A stretch of 64,000 nucleotides of DNA from NCBI GenBank assembly GCA_965194505.1, contig OZ239144.1, forward strand, positions 248,001-312,000. Direction: 5' to 3'. This DNA is from Hahnella aquatica (lineage in GTDB: Bacteria; Pseudomonadota; Gammaproteobacteria; Burkholderiales; Burkholderiaceae_A). The position numbers and the translations under genes are program-made. The notes below the pieces were generated by a model. That model was not told where the DNA came from. It saw only the letters and a program-made list of their open reading frames with translations, and made no database searches. Shown here piece by piece: positions 18,519-27,524 of this stretch. How positions within the stretch are numbered: the stretch's first letter is position 1; every line of letters begins with the position of its first letter.

Positions 18519-19655
18519 ACGCTTTGCTCATGCGGGGTGGGCTATTAACTGACTTGTTGATGGTTTTTCTTTGCTTTCTCTGCGGGTTTTGTCTTTTTTT
18601 TCAGTTTCTGGATGTGCCGATTCGATGGACATTAATCGTCGCCTGACGATTAGCATGACCAAGAGCATATGCAGCTGAGCTCGGTTCTTAGCCTTGCCGC
18701 GGTATGGGGCCTTGATAAATCCAAACTGAATCTCGATGATTCGAAACGGGTGCTCGACCTCGGCACGTACTCTGGCTTTCAGTGTTTCAAGCTACTTCGT
18801 GATGCGATCCTTGTAAGAGTCGGTCAGCGCGCGTCTCTTACCGGGCCGCACTGCAATGTGCCAATCCGCTTGGGATTGGGTTCCCCGCTCGGCTCCACGG
18901 TAGCCCGTATCTGCAAAGATGGCGGCTCTTCGCCGGTGAGAAGCGCTTCGACAAGTGTAAGGTCGTGCACAGTGGCACTTGTTGTCTGGAGACTGTGCAC
19001 AAGCCCCGTCACTTCGTCTACTCCAATATGCGCCTTCATTCCATAGTGCCAGTTGTTGCCTTTTTTGGTCTGGTGCATCTCAGGATTTCGCGTACCGGTG
19101 GCATTCTTCGTCGAGCTCGGTGCCTCGATGATCGTGGCATCAACAATCGTGTCATTGGAGAGTCGAAGCCCCTTGCTCAAGAGGTAATGGTTGATCAAGG
19201 CAAAGTTATGTTCAGTGAGCTTATTGGCTTCAAGCAGGTGCCGGAAGTTGAGAATGGCTGTCTTGGGGATCAAGCCACTACCCAGGGAAAACCCAGCAAA
19301 TCTGCGCATGGAGGCAATCTCATAGAGCGACTCTTCAATCGCCGGCTCACTCAGTTTGTACCACTGCTGTATGCAGTACACCCGAAGCATAGAAGGCAAA
19401 GCATAGTCCGGTCTGCCCACAGCAGACATGGATACACGGGCTCAATCAGCCTGATCATCGAGTCCCATGGCACCACAGACTCCATCTCAGCAAGAAAAAT
19501 TTCACGCTTGGTCTTCTTGCGCTTGGCCCCGTATTCCACATCGGAGAAACTTAATTGGCTCATTACATCCCCCTGAAAACCCAACGCAGATTGGATCATG
19601 CTAAGGGCTTTATGTTCGATAGTCATGAGAGTTTTTCAGAGACTTCCTAGTCATT
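18519..19655 (-). mobile_element. IS5-family element, decayed
   Basis: Transposase reads on the minus strand from about 19570 (MSQLSFSDVEYGAKRKKT) and continues in a second frame (MLRVYCIQQWYKLSEPAIEESLYEIASM, TIVDATIIEAPSSTKN, EMHQTKKGNNWHYGMKAHIGVD, VHSLQTTSATVHDL). A third frame ends with ARVRAEVEHPFRIIEIQFGF. These are the IS5-subgroup DDE landmarks. At least two frameshifts and one stop make it inactive. The ends are approximate: only weak inverted similarity around CTCATG and GAGAC/AGTCTC is visible. It lies downstream of neuB in opposite orientation. Confidence 0.8.
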
Positions 19656-19734
19656 TTGATCTCGAGGGAGTCATGCAAGAAGCCGCATTTCTCTCCCGTG
19701 TTTTCCGTGCCCGGCAGGCGTTTACCTTGGTTCA

Positions 19735-19990
19735 AAGGTCGCGTGGCATATCGAGCAAGGCATCACCTGCAGCATGAGTCGCACTGGAGAGATTTGGGAC
19801 AAATCGGCTATGGAGGGCTTTTGTCGACCCTGAGGATTGAACGGGTTAACCGCCGAGGGATCTAAAAAAAATCGCAAAGAAGCCAAGGCAGATGGCATTG
19901 AGTACATCGAGTGTTTTACAACCCCAAACGCCGTCACTAGACCATCGGTTATGTTAGCCCGGCAGTCTTTGAGTCGATACAATATGCTTA
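19735..19990 (+). pseudogene. IS3-family transposase remnant (OrfB C-terminus)
   Basis: Broken frames read GITCSMSRTGEIWDKSAMEG, then LRIERVNRRG and EAKADGIEYIECF. This is the order of the IS3 OrfB tail (SMSR..N..DNA..ESF..LK.ER...R...EA..D...YIE.FYN). At least two frameshifts and a stop interrupt it. It is a different IS3 lineage from copies A and B. Confidence 0.65.
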
Positions 19991-20161
19991 GGTCGGTGTC
20001 AACGAAACCAGGTACAGCTTAAGACCAAGCAACACGTTCGAGTTTATGTCTACAAACCCTGGGATAGACCGCAAAAAATAGAAAATTGTTTCCAACCGGA
20101 ATTGGGGTTTCTCCTGCGACTAGTAGCCACCCTCTCTAAACATTAACCTACAGGGCTCTTC

Positions 20162-21763
20162 ATGACCCAATACAACTTCAGTTTTATTGCAAATAAGATT
20201 ATCCAAGCCATCCGAAACCGTAAGAATGCTCTAGTGGCCAAATTCGGAACGGCACGTTATCTAGCTGAGGTAAAAAAAAGGGCCGGGCCCCCTCGGGTTA
20301 ATGGGCAACGCGCCCTGATATATACCGGATACACGTTAAACAATATGCATGTAAGAACTGACATCCTTTTTTCCTCGATACTAACTGATGCAGGATTTGA
20401 AACATCTGTCTTCTATTGCGGAGGGGCATTTTCAACGTGCGAGTTTGCTCGACCAAAGAAAGGCGCGTTAGATATAGGCCTTAACTGCTATGGGTGCAAG
20501 AAATTTGCAAACAAATTGATTTCGCTTGATGGATCTGGATTGTTGAGAAGCCTATTAACAGAAAAAATCTCGGCCGAGCAGACTAACCTCTTGAATTACT
20601 ATATCTCCCTATACGAGAGAGAGCCCTTAAATAACCTAAAAGAGTTAGAACTCCACGGTGTGAATTTGCATGAACATATTATGTCTACGTATCATCGTCA
20701 AACACTCACTGGCCCGAGTGGTTTAACGCAATTAGAAGATAGCAGATATAGGGTCATTGGTAAGAACGTAGCAAAGGCTGTTATTTACCTCGCTCATATT
20801 CTAGAGCATTACGACCCAAGTCTTGTCGTTTGTACTCATGGAATCTACCTGAACCATGGTCCTCTTACAACCCTGTGCAGGCTTAGGGGAATTTCGTTAA
20901 CTGTTTGGGGGGTTCCTTACAGGAGGGGTACTTTCTACCTAACAAAAGGTGACACCTATCATCGTGCCCTGTTGCCACACTTAAACAAAACTCATTGGGA
21001 TGTACCGTTGTCAAAGTTCGAAGAGAAAAGGGCAAAAAATTATCTTGAATCAAAGGAATCCGGCGGAAGAGACTACTGGTCCTATTTTGGTAAGATGAAA
21101 AGTGACAGTGAAGACCGCGTAATCAAAATCGCGAAGAAGAAACAGGTGTTGGTATTATTCACCAACGTAGACTGGGACGCGCAAATCTTTTACGACGGTA
21201 ACATCTTTCCTTCACAACTTGAGTGGATTGAGCATACGCTAGTCCAAATACGGAGCAACATTGGAAAGCACCTAGTGATTAGAGTTCATCCCGCTGAGGC
21301 AGATATCTTCAAATCGCGTTCATCGATAGTCAGTTCGGTGCAAAACTTGATCCAGAATCACAGGGTGCCCAATGTTACCCTGATCGAGCCGAATGATTGT
21401 TGCTCGAGTTACGCTCTTATGAAAGTTTCATGCGCGGCCTTGATCTATGGATCAAAGATCTCTTTGGAGTGTGCGTATCGGGGCATACCTACGGTCATTG
21501 TCGGTAACTCACTGTTCAGGCAGAAGGAGTTTTCGTACCTTCCCGAATCAATTAGCGAATATGACGCGCTGATTACTAACGACATCAGTCCAGTCGAAGG
21601 GCAAGTTGAGTCCGCAACAAGATACGCTCATTACCTCTACTACCGTGTGTTTCAAGAATGTAGATGGGCGGATGACTTGTTTGACCCGTACACAAAGTTT
21701 CGTGGTCTAACAGAGGCCCAGTACCAAGATCTAGCAGATGGACTCGTCCATGGAACGGCCTAA
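20162..21763 (+). CDS. Capsule-polysaccharide-synthesis-like protein, possible nonulosonate transferase
   Basis: A 533-residue cytoplasmic protein of a GT-B-like type. The C-terminal half has LVLFTNVDWDAQIF, VIRVHPAE (an HP motif near residue 378) and IYGSKISLECAYRGIPTVIVG near 433. This pattern is shared by capsule KpsS/KpsC-type Kdo transferases and some bacterial sialyltransferases that use CMP-sugars. The N-terminal half has cysteines in FYCGGAFSTCEFARPK and NCYGCKKF. It lies within the same IS-bracketed segment as neuC-neuA-neuB, so transfer of the CMP-activated sugar made there is a reasonable inference. No family is certain. Confidence 0.55.
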   Translation: MTQYNFSFIANKIIQAIRNRKNALVAKFGTARYLAEVKKRAGPPRVNGQRALIYTGYTLNNMHVRTDILFSSILTDAGFETSVFYCGGAFSTCEFARPKKGALDIGLNCYGCKKFANKLISLDGSGLLRSLLTEKISAEQTNLLNYYISLYEREPLNNLKELELHGVNLHEHIMSTYHRQTLTGPSGLTQLEDSRYRVIGKNVAKAVIYLAHILEHYDPSLVVCTHGIYLNHGPLTTLCRLRGISLTVWGVPYRRGTFYLTKGDTYHRALLPHLNKTHWDVPLSKFEEKRAKNYLESKESGGRDYWSYFGKMKSDSEDRVIKIAKKKQVLVLFTNVDWDAQIFYDGNIFPSQLEWIEHTLVQIRSNIGKHLVIRVHPAEADIFKSRSSIVSSVQNLIQNHRVPNVTLIEPNDCCSSYALMKVSCAALIYGSKISLECAYRGIPTVIVGNSLFRQKEFSYLPESISEYDALITNDISPVEGQVESATRYAHYLYYRVFQECRWADDLFDPYTKFRGLTEAQYQDLADGLVHGTA

Positions 21764-21804
21764 CTGAATGGGTCGATAGCTTACTTACCCTGAAGCCTTA
21801 AGTT

Positions 21805-21965
21805 ATGCAAAACTTTTGCGGGGTGTGCGCGCGTTTATCAGCGGAGCCAATTTTTAGCGTGTTGATACTTAGTACTTATTTAGCAGAGTATTACGACTGT
21901 AATCACTTTGATTATGTTCAAACGGATACCCCAACTTGGTTAACAATGGCGTATGAGGAGCGGAT
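21805..21965 (+). pseudogene. Truncated SAM-methyltransferase N-terminus cut by IS copy B
   Basis: From ATG 21805 the frame encodes CGVCARLSAEPIFSVLIL and HFDYVQTDTPTWLTMAYEERI. It resembles the N-terminal zinc-ribbon-like part of a class of sugar-associated methyltransferases (C..C...FS..VL...VQT..P.WL..AY...I). The reading enters IS copy B at 21966 and stops at 21987. A short open stretch just beyond the IS (from about 23805, KVFEQKTRAIVQYLA) may be more of the same gene, but this is uncertain. Confidence 0.45.
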
Positions 21966-22256
21966 TGAATCGCTACCAATATCCTAGACACCCGCCTGCC
22001 TCTCGAAGTACTGCCGTTCAAACCTTACCGGAGACAGGCCGATGTTGTTGCCGTGGCGCCTGACTGGGTTGTAAAACATCTCGATGTAATCGAAAACATC
22101 AGCTTTGGCTTGTTCTCGGCTGTCGTAGATCCTGCGTTTAATGTGCTCTCGCTTGAGAAGTTGGAAGAAGCTCTCGACCACAGCGTTGTCGTGACAGTTG
22201 CCTCGCCTACTCATGCTTGCGACAAAGTTGTTTGCCCGCAAGCAGTCCTGCCATTC

Positions 22257-22464
22257 ATGACTGGTGCACTGGCAGCTTTATTTGAGTGCAGCATTACGGG
22301 GTCTGCGGGTTGGCGCCGCCCTAGCGCCATCAACAGGGCGGAGAGGACCAACTCCTTGTCATGACTGGTGCACTGGCAGCTTTATTTGAGTGCAGCATTA
22401 CGGGGTCTGCGGGTTGGCGCCGCCCTAGCGCCATCAACAGGGCGGAGAGGACCAACTCCTTGTC
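22257..22464. repeat. Perfect 104-bp tandem duplication inside IS copy B
   Basis: Bases 22257-22360 and 22361-22464 are identical, beginning ATGACTGGTGCACTGGCAGC and ending ACCAACTCCTTGTC. The unit covers part of the DDE domain of OrfB. The 104-bp length is not a multiple of three, so the duplication also breaks the reading frame. The lack of any difference points to a recent event. Confidence 0.9.
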
Positions 22465-22484
22465 GATCCGAGCCTGCATGGACC

Positions 22485-23708
22485 TGTAATGACCCACTGG
22501 TTTTTGCACAGGTCAGGTTGCTGATTTCCATGATTGATCGGTTTGTGCCGGTGTTTTCATGCCTAGGGCTTGATGAGGCCGGCGTTGGTTATAAAACCCA
22601 ATCCAGTCACTGATTACTCGATTGGCATGCTTCAGAGTCTCAAACCGTTTACGATGAACACACTGCTCTTTCAAAGTTCTGATTACGCGCTCGACCATCC
22701 CGTTTTGTTGCGGACAGTGGGGCGTGATGAACTCTTGTTGCAGGCCGTAGCCTCTGAGCAAGGCTGTGAAGCTTCAGCTGGTAAAGACCAAGCCATTGTC
22801 CGAGCGAAGCAAGAAGGGCTGCCGCACTCGGCCCAGGGTTCCAAACCTGGCAATCAAGGCCTGCTCCAGGGCCGCTTCAGCCGTCCTGGCTTTGCCAGAA
22901 CGAGACAGATGCCAGCCCAGGAGCCCTCGGGTGTAGCAGTCGATCACCAGTGCCAGGGCCACCCAGCCATCTCGACCTGCCCAGATGCGGCAAAGATCGG
23001 TCGCCCAGCGCTCATCAGGAGAGACCGCCACAGAAGGAAGTGCTTCTACTCGAGGCCTATAGCCGATCGGGCGCTTCTTCACCTGCCAACCCGGGATCTG
23101 GAAGATCCGCTGAACGGTGTTCTTGTTCATGTTCAGAAGGCCGGCCACGGTTCTGTAGCCATAAGGAGGGGTCCTGCTCAATCAATGCCTTAATAGGTTT
23201 TTCCAGCCGTTCCTGCACCTTCGGAGCGCTTTTGATGGGCTTGTAATAGACCGAACGCCTCGGCACTTCAAACCACTGACACAGCTTGGTCATCGGTACG
23301 GCAATCCCTTCAGCTTCCAATCCCTGCTTGACGGTCTGAATCACTTCTCTTCTCCGCCCAACAGGGATTCCAACTTCTCTCTGGCGCGGAGCTCCAACAT
23401 GGCTTCTCCATACGCCTCCTACAGCTCTTTGAGCTGCCGTTTATATTGTTCCTTGATGTCCAGAGGCTTGGCTCGAAGGGCTTTCTCTAAGCCTCTCTTG
23501 CCCTCATCGACCCAATCCTCGATCTCAGAAGGCGAGAGATCAAAGGACCCCGCAGCCTCAGAAACCGATGTCTTGTCCTGCAAGATCTCTGTCACCAAAG
23601 AAGCCTTCCTCTTGACCGTCCAACGCTTGAAATCTCTTTCCACGATCACACCCACGAAGTTCTCCTCTAGAAAGTATGACCTGAGCAGAAAACCAGTGGG
23701 TCATTACA
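22485..23708 (-). mobile_element. Second IS3-family element nested in copy B (near full length, decayed)
   Basis: It is 1224 bp, bounded by TGTAATGACCCACTGG (22485) and its exact complement ending at 23708. OrfA on the minus strand (23655-23419) starts MGVIVERDFKRWTVKRKASL and has a helix-turn-helix. OrfB is spread over frames: VPMTKLCQWFEVPRRSVYY, then after a frameshift near 23170 YGYRTVAGLLNMNKNTVQRI and the DDE residues in WATDLCRIW and LRSDNGLVF. An in-frame TGA near 22776 precedes the last part, with NGMVERVIRTLKEQ. Not functional as it stands. No target duplication is seen, because flanking DNA was deleted. Confidence 0.88.
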
Positions 23709-23898
23709 AAACTCCTCAGTGAACCTGCGCCGCTTATCCATAACACCCCCCAGTTTCCCAAAATTCTAGGCTGGAAAGTGTCTAAGGATCTAGTAGCGAT
23801 TCAGTATTGCGGCAAGGTGTTCGAACAAAAAACGCGTGCAATCGTCCAGTACCTTGCGATACATGTCGAGTAGGATACATGGAAAGTATCCTTAAGTA

Positions 23899-25140
23899 AT
23901 GCCGCCTGTCATGAAACCAACCAGCTTGAAAGGGGCAATTCCACGTGTAAGTTGGACACACTTAGCCCGAGAAGGTATTTATCTACTCTCCTTAGTTCGG
24001 GCAATAAAAAAAACAATATTTTTGGCAGTAGACCTCATTGCATTACAAGCATTTAAGGTGCCCGAAACTAAAAAAGGTAAACTTTACGTTCGCCTAGATG
24101 CAATTGGAGACTATGTACTTTGGGCAAGTGCAATAACTCGAACAACTAGTGGAGATGATAGCGCGGATGCTACTCTTATATGTAGTCCGGGGAGTTATAA
24201 GTTCATTGAGAGCCTCGATATTTTTCCTAGGGTTATAGTTGTAGATCCTCAAGTTTTTGTGAAGTCACTTAGCTACAGATTGAGAATCCTGAAAGAAGTC
24301 TCAACTCTGAGTCCTGAAATCGCCATACAACCAACATACTCAAGGGTTTTGTTGACCGGCGACGCAATAATACGGGCATCTCGTGCTAGGTATAGAGTGG
24401 GTTTTGACGGCGATCTTGCAAATCGTTCAAAACTAGATCGGTGGATAGGGGATAAATGGTACACATCCCTAATTAAGCCGGTTGGTCGAGTAACCTGGGA
24501 AGAGCATAGAAACATACAATTTATGCAGAGAGTTAGGTCGTCCTTCCCAGGTCTTTATCTAGCTAAAACTGATAGAGGGGGAACGGCTGATTCTAAAGGT
24601 GACGTAAATCAGGAGGGGGGAATACTAATTTTCCCGGGGTCTGGTTCACATAAAAAAATGTGGCCAATAACAAAGTACATCGCCCTTGTCGAAGAGTTAA
24701 AGAAAGTCTACCCCAAGAAAATCTACATCTGCGGAACACAAAGTGAGAGAGCGTTAGGCTCTGCACTTTGCTCTAGTCAAAATCAGGGGCAAGTAGTTAA
24801 TTTGGTCGGCGCAATCGATTGGACTAGACTACTGGAAAGAATTTCCAAAGCTGACCTAATTATTGGAAATGATAGCGCTTGCGTACATCTCGCTTCATAC
24901 CTTGGTGCAAAGTCTATTTCGATACTAGGTGGAGGGCATTTTGGGCGATTTTTACCTTATCCGAAAGATGCGGGTCGCAACGGCCCAGAATGCATTTTCC
25001 ATCAAATGGAATGTTATGGTTGCGACTGGAAGTGTATGCACCCACACGCACGAGCTGACCCATACCCGTGCATTGAGCTGGTATCGGTATCCGATGTTAT
25101 GAACAGAGCGGTGACCCTACTTAAAAGTCAAATATTATAG
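23899..25140 (+). CDS. Glycosyltransferase family 9 (heptosyltransferase-like)
   Basis: A 413-residue GT-B transferase. Seen are the N-terminal LYVRLDAIGDYVLWASAI, the nucleotide-sugar domain ILIFPGSGSHKKMWPITKY near residue 240, and GNDSACVHLASYLGAKSISILGGGHFGRFLPYP near 325, the GT9 signature. A Cys-rich stretch MECYGCDWKC follows. The start may be ATG 23899 or ATG 23911 (MKPTSLKG). It follows IS copy B immediately and is AT-rich. In a polysaccharide locus the donor need not be ADP-heptose. Confidence 0.85.
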   Translation: MPPVMKPTSLKGAIPRVSWTHLAREGIYLLSLVRAIKKTIFLAVDLIALQAFKVPETKKGKLYVRLDAIGDYVLWASAITRTTSGDDSADATLICSPGSYKFIESLDIFPRVIVVDPQVFVKSLSYRLRILKEVSTLSPEIAIQPTYSRVLLTGDAIIRASRARYRVGFDGDLANRSKLDRWIGDKWYTSLIKPVGRVTWEEHRNIQFMQRVRSSFPGLYLAKTDRGGTADSKGDVNQEGGILIFPGSGSHKKMWPITKYIALVEELKKVYPKKIYICGTQSERALGSALCSSQNQGQVVNLVGAIDWTRLLERISKADLIIGNDSACVHLASYLGAKSISILGGGHFGRFLPYPKDAGRNGPECIFHQMECYGCDWKCMHPHARADPYPCIELVSVSDVMNRAVTLLKSQIL

Positions 25141-25162
25141 ATTCTTACTAAAAATATCCATT

Positions 25163-26116
25163 ATGAATATATCAAACATTAAACATACACTGAAAAGAGT
25201 GTCTCGGCGGTTTGGGTTCGACTTAAGATCACATACTAGCAAGGGGTACTGTGATCCCTCAACCTTGGGCAAAGCACAAAAGAATATTGAGCGCTTTCGC
25301 GAAATTGTATCAGATCCGTTGAATCTAATGATTGAACGCGTCCCAGAATCTGGGTACATAGTCGGAGACAGCGTCGTACTGCATAATGGAGCGTTGGCAA
25401 TTGTTCATGGGCCTCACGCGTACTATGATGATTTTTCCGAGATTCTAATAATAAATCGTGGAGTGCATGAGCCGCTTGAGGAGTTTTGCTTCCAACAGTT
25501 ATTAAAGATGGACTCTTACTCCCCGAGTGTGATGATTGAACTCGGCGCCTATTGGGGGCATTACTCAATGTGGGCAAAGCGGGCTAAGCCGGAAATTCAA
25601 GTCGTCCTTGTAGAACCAGACCCTCACAATCTGGCATGTGGGCAGAAGAATTTTGCGCGCAACTTACTCACCGGAAAATTTATTCGTCAAGAGGTTGGTC
25701 TTGGAAAATTTGGGATAGACGATTTCTTGGAAGAATCGGGATTAAGTAAAATATCAATCCTGCACAGTGACATCCAGGGTGCGGAGATAGAAATGCTAAA
25801 TTCCGCCCAATTGGCACTCAAGCGAGGACAAATTGATTATATATTCTTGTCGACCCATAGCGAATCGATTCACGGGGAGGCTATTTCGCTACTCGCGACA
25901 GCGGCTTATAGATGCGAAGTAAGCAGCCCATACGCGAGCCATACCACAAGTTGTGATGGGTTCATTTTGGCTTCCTCACAACTGGTACAACCTGTATTCG
26001 AAAACTTTGCTCCACTCGGCCGATTAGATATTGCTCGTTCATCGAAGACTGCGATACTAAATTATCTGTCGCATGTGAACAGTATATCCCCCACGAGAAG
26101 GAGCCCTACAGGCTGA
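25163..26116 (+). CDS. FkbM-family SAM-dependent methyltransferase
   Basis: A 317-residue protein, second FkbM member of the locus but not close to the one at 11.4 kb. It has VMIELGAYWGHYSMWAKRA near residue 120, VVLVEPDPHNL, and ILHSDIQGAEIEML near 200 with the FkbM acidic residues. The C-terminus past residue 260 is unlike the family. It follows the GT9 gene after 22 bases, so the two are probably co-transcribed. Acceptor unknown. Confidence 0.82.
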   Translation: MNISNIKHTLKRVSRRFGFDLRSHTSKGYCDPSTLGKAQKNIERFREIVSDPLNLMIERVPESGYIVGDSVVLHNGALAIVHGPHAYYDDFSEILIINRGVHEPLEEFCFQQLLKMDSYSPSVMIELGAYWGHYSMWAKRAKPEIQVVLVEPDPHNLACGQKNFARNLLTGKFIRQEVGLGKFGIDDFLEESGLSKISILHSDIQGAEIEMLNSAQLALKRGQIDYIFLSTHSESIHGEAISLLATAAYRCEVSSPYASHTTSCDGFILASSQLVQPVFENFAPLGRLDIARSSKTAILNYLSHVNSISPTRRSPTG

Positions 26117-26477
26117 CCAACAACATTAGATCTTCCCTTTGTAATATGTGCACTGCGGTATCAAAAGCATAAGTTACATGAATGTGTAGGCGCTCCCTAG
26201 ATTGAAATAGTGTTGATACGGACTTTCCTGTTGTTTTGCACCATTGAGCGATAGAAGGCTTCGCACAATGAAGTTACGGTTTACCGAGAGTTTAACTAGA
26301 CAATGCCACAGAACTGCGTTCAACGGCACTTACCGAATGTTGTTAGGAACGACGAGTCAAACTTAGGTAGATCAACCTAGATAACTCCAGTTGAAACCCT
26401 CCTATAGAGCAATCAAACCTAGCGCCATTAACCCTTCGGTACTCATTTCTTCTTCGACCTATAACAGGCCTGTGAAG
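26117..26477. other. Intergenic stretch without recognisable content
   Basis: No open frame with family features, no clear promoter and no inverted repeat could be supported. It leads into the decayed IS3 fragment that follows. Confidence 0.4.
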
Positions 26478-26580
26478 TTACCGGAGAGTGGGCAAGACTA
26501 CAATGAGGATTGGCCTCATATGGCCACCGATAAGCTGTAGCCCTTTCAGACCTAGCGACAACACAAATGAGCAGAGACAT
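26478..26580 (+). pseudogene. Decayed IS3 transposase fragment, paralog of the one at 11.2 kb
   Basis: The DNA around GACTACAATGAGGAT and GGCCTCATATGGCCAC aligns base by base with the segment at 11231-11330 that encodes the DYNEDRPH tail. It has substitutions, an early stop after the CTG corresponding to KLLP, and no open frame. Only this fragment was detectable. Confidence 0.65.
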
Positions 26581-26634
26581 ACCCGGCAAGAGTTTCTTTT
26601 CAACTAAATGGAATTCATTTGCATTTACTAAACC

Positions 26635-27492
26635 ATGATAATCATAAAATTTCCAGCCGTTGTCCGCGTACTAGGCGTTCGTTTTGGAGGTGCAGGCCTA
26701 GGGAATCTATTGTTCGTAGTAGGACGAGCGATCAAAGAGCGCGAGATATCAAATACAAAGAGGATCTTCACAATGCCTTTATTACAGTTTAACATTGGCC
26801 CTCTAATTCGAAGAGAATCGGATCTAAGACTGTATTTGCACTACGTCCTCTCTACCAATAGCGGTTCACTATGCTTAATCGAAGCCTTCATGGCCATCGT
26901 TCTATCGCCAAAGAGTCTGCATGCCGTCCTTAAGTTTTTTTATAGGTGTCGTGATGTAAGAATTATTGAAGGACTCGGAAATTATTTTAATGATTTTATC
27001 GGCTATGACTATATTGTTCGGGCCGAGGTACTTGCTCAGTTGTGTACTTGGTCCCGTTCAAGAAACCGGTGTATCAATCCTCCAGAGGTCGAACGGGACT
27101 CAGGGCCCTCTAAATATGCAGTCATCCACGTGAGAGGCGGTGATTTTCCAGAAAAATGGCGAGTCGACACAGATTGGTATGTAAGGGCGTGCGAAACGGT
27201 GATTTCTAACCAAAAGCATCGCGGTAAGCTTTACATACTCTCAAATGATAAACCACTTGGGATTGCTGTCATGAGATCCTTGGGAAGATCAGGCATACAC
27301 ACGGAGATGGTCGAACTTTCGAACGTTGATAGTTTGAGATTTATGTCAGGAGCAGATTACGTTATTGGTAACAATTCAACTTTTTCAGCCTGGGGTGCCT
27401 ACTTGGGCAGCGGTCGGTTGATATCAAAGTTTATCGTTGCATTCGATCCCCCGCTGAAGGATTCGTACCTGAAAGTAGAATATGTTCCCTAA
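26635..27492 (+). CDS. GT11-like alpha-1,2-fucosyltransferase
   Basis: Likely transfers fucose from GDP-fucose. In 285 residues it shows the three GT11-type elements: an N-terminal GGAGLGNLLFVVGRA (family GGLGNQLFQ), VIHVRGGDF near residue 163 (family HxRRGDY), and VIGNNSTFSAWGAYLG near 244 (family NSTFSWWA). The divergence, including an extra GA in the first motif and loss of the second Arg of the RRGD motif, is notable. It fits the upstream gmd-fcl pair. Linkage and acceptor are unknown. Confidence 0.75.
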   Translation: MIIIKFPAVVRVLGVRFGGAGLGNLLFVVGRAIKEREISNTKRIFTMPLLQFNIGPLIRRESDLRLYLHYVLSTNSGSLCLIEAFMAIVLSPKSLHAVLKFFYRCRDVRIIEGLGNYFNDFIGYDYIVRAEVLAQLCTWSRSRNRCINPPEVERDSGPSKYAVIHVRGGDFPEKWRVDTDWYVRACETVISNQKHRGKLYILSNDKPLGIAVMRSLGRSGIHTEMVELSNVDSLRFMSGADYVIGNNSTFSAWGAYLGSGRLISKFIVAFDPPLKDSYLKVEYVP

Positions 27493-27524
27493 AAAACTTA
27501 ATATCTTGTACCTCGATAAGACCG

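Larger units (their letters stand above)
21966..23803 (-). mobile_element. IS3-family element, copy B (inverted relative to copy A), interrupted by a second IS
   Basis: Terminal repeats match copy A: TGAATCGCTACC at 21966 and the left-end repeat ending GTAGCGATTCA at 23803. The minus-strand OrfA start is at 23741 (MDKRRRFTEEF) and is cut after 11 codons by the element at 22485-23708. On the other side OrfB resumes at MQARIDKELVLSALLMALW and ends with the tail HDNAVVESFFQLLKREHIKRR. The stretch between those two points of OrfA and OrfB is missing, so the inner insertion was accompanied by a deletion. The right-end 199 bases equal copy A exactly, whereas the left ends differ by many substitutions. 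Inactive. Confidence 0.85.

Noticed and set aside
18669..19046. Plus-strand frame of 125 codons after neuB
   Set aside because: It is antisense to the IS5 transposase pieces, which carry clear family motifs.
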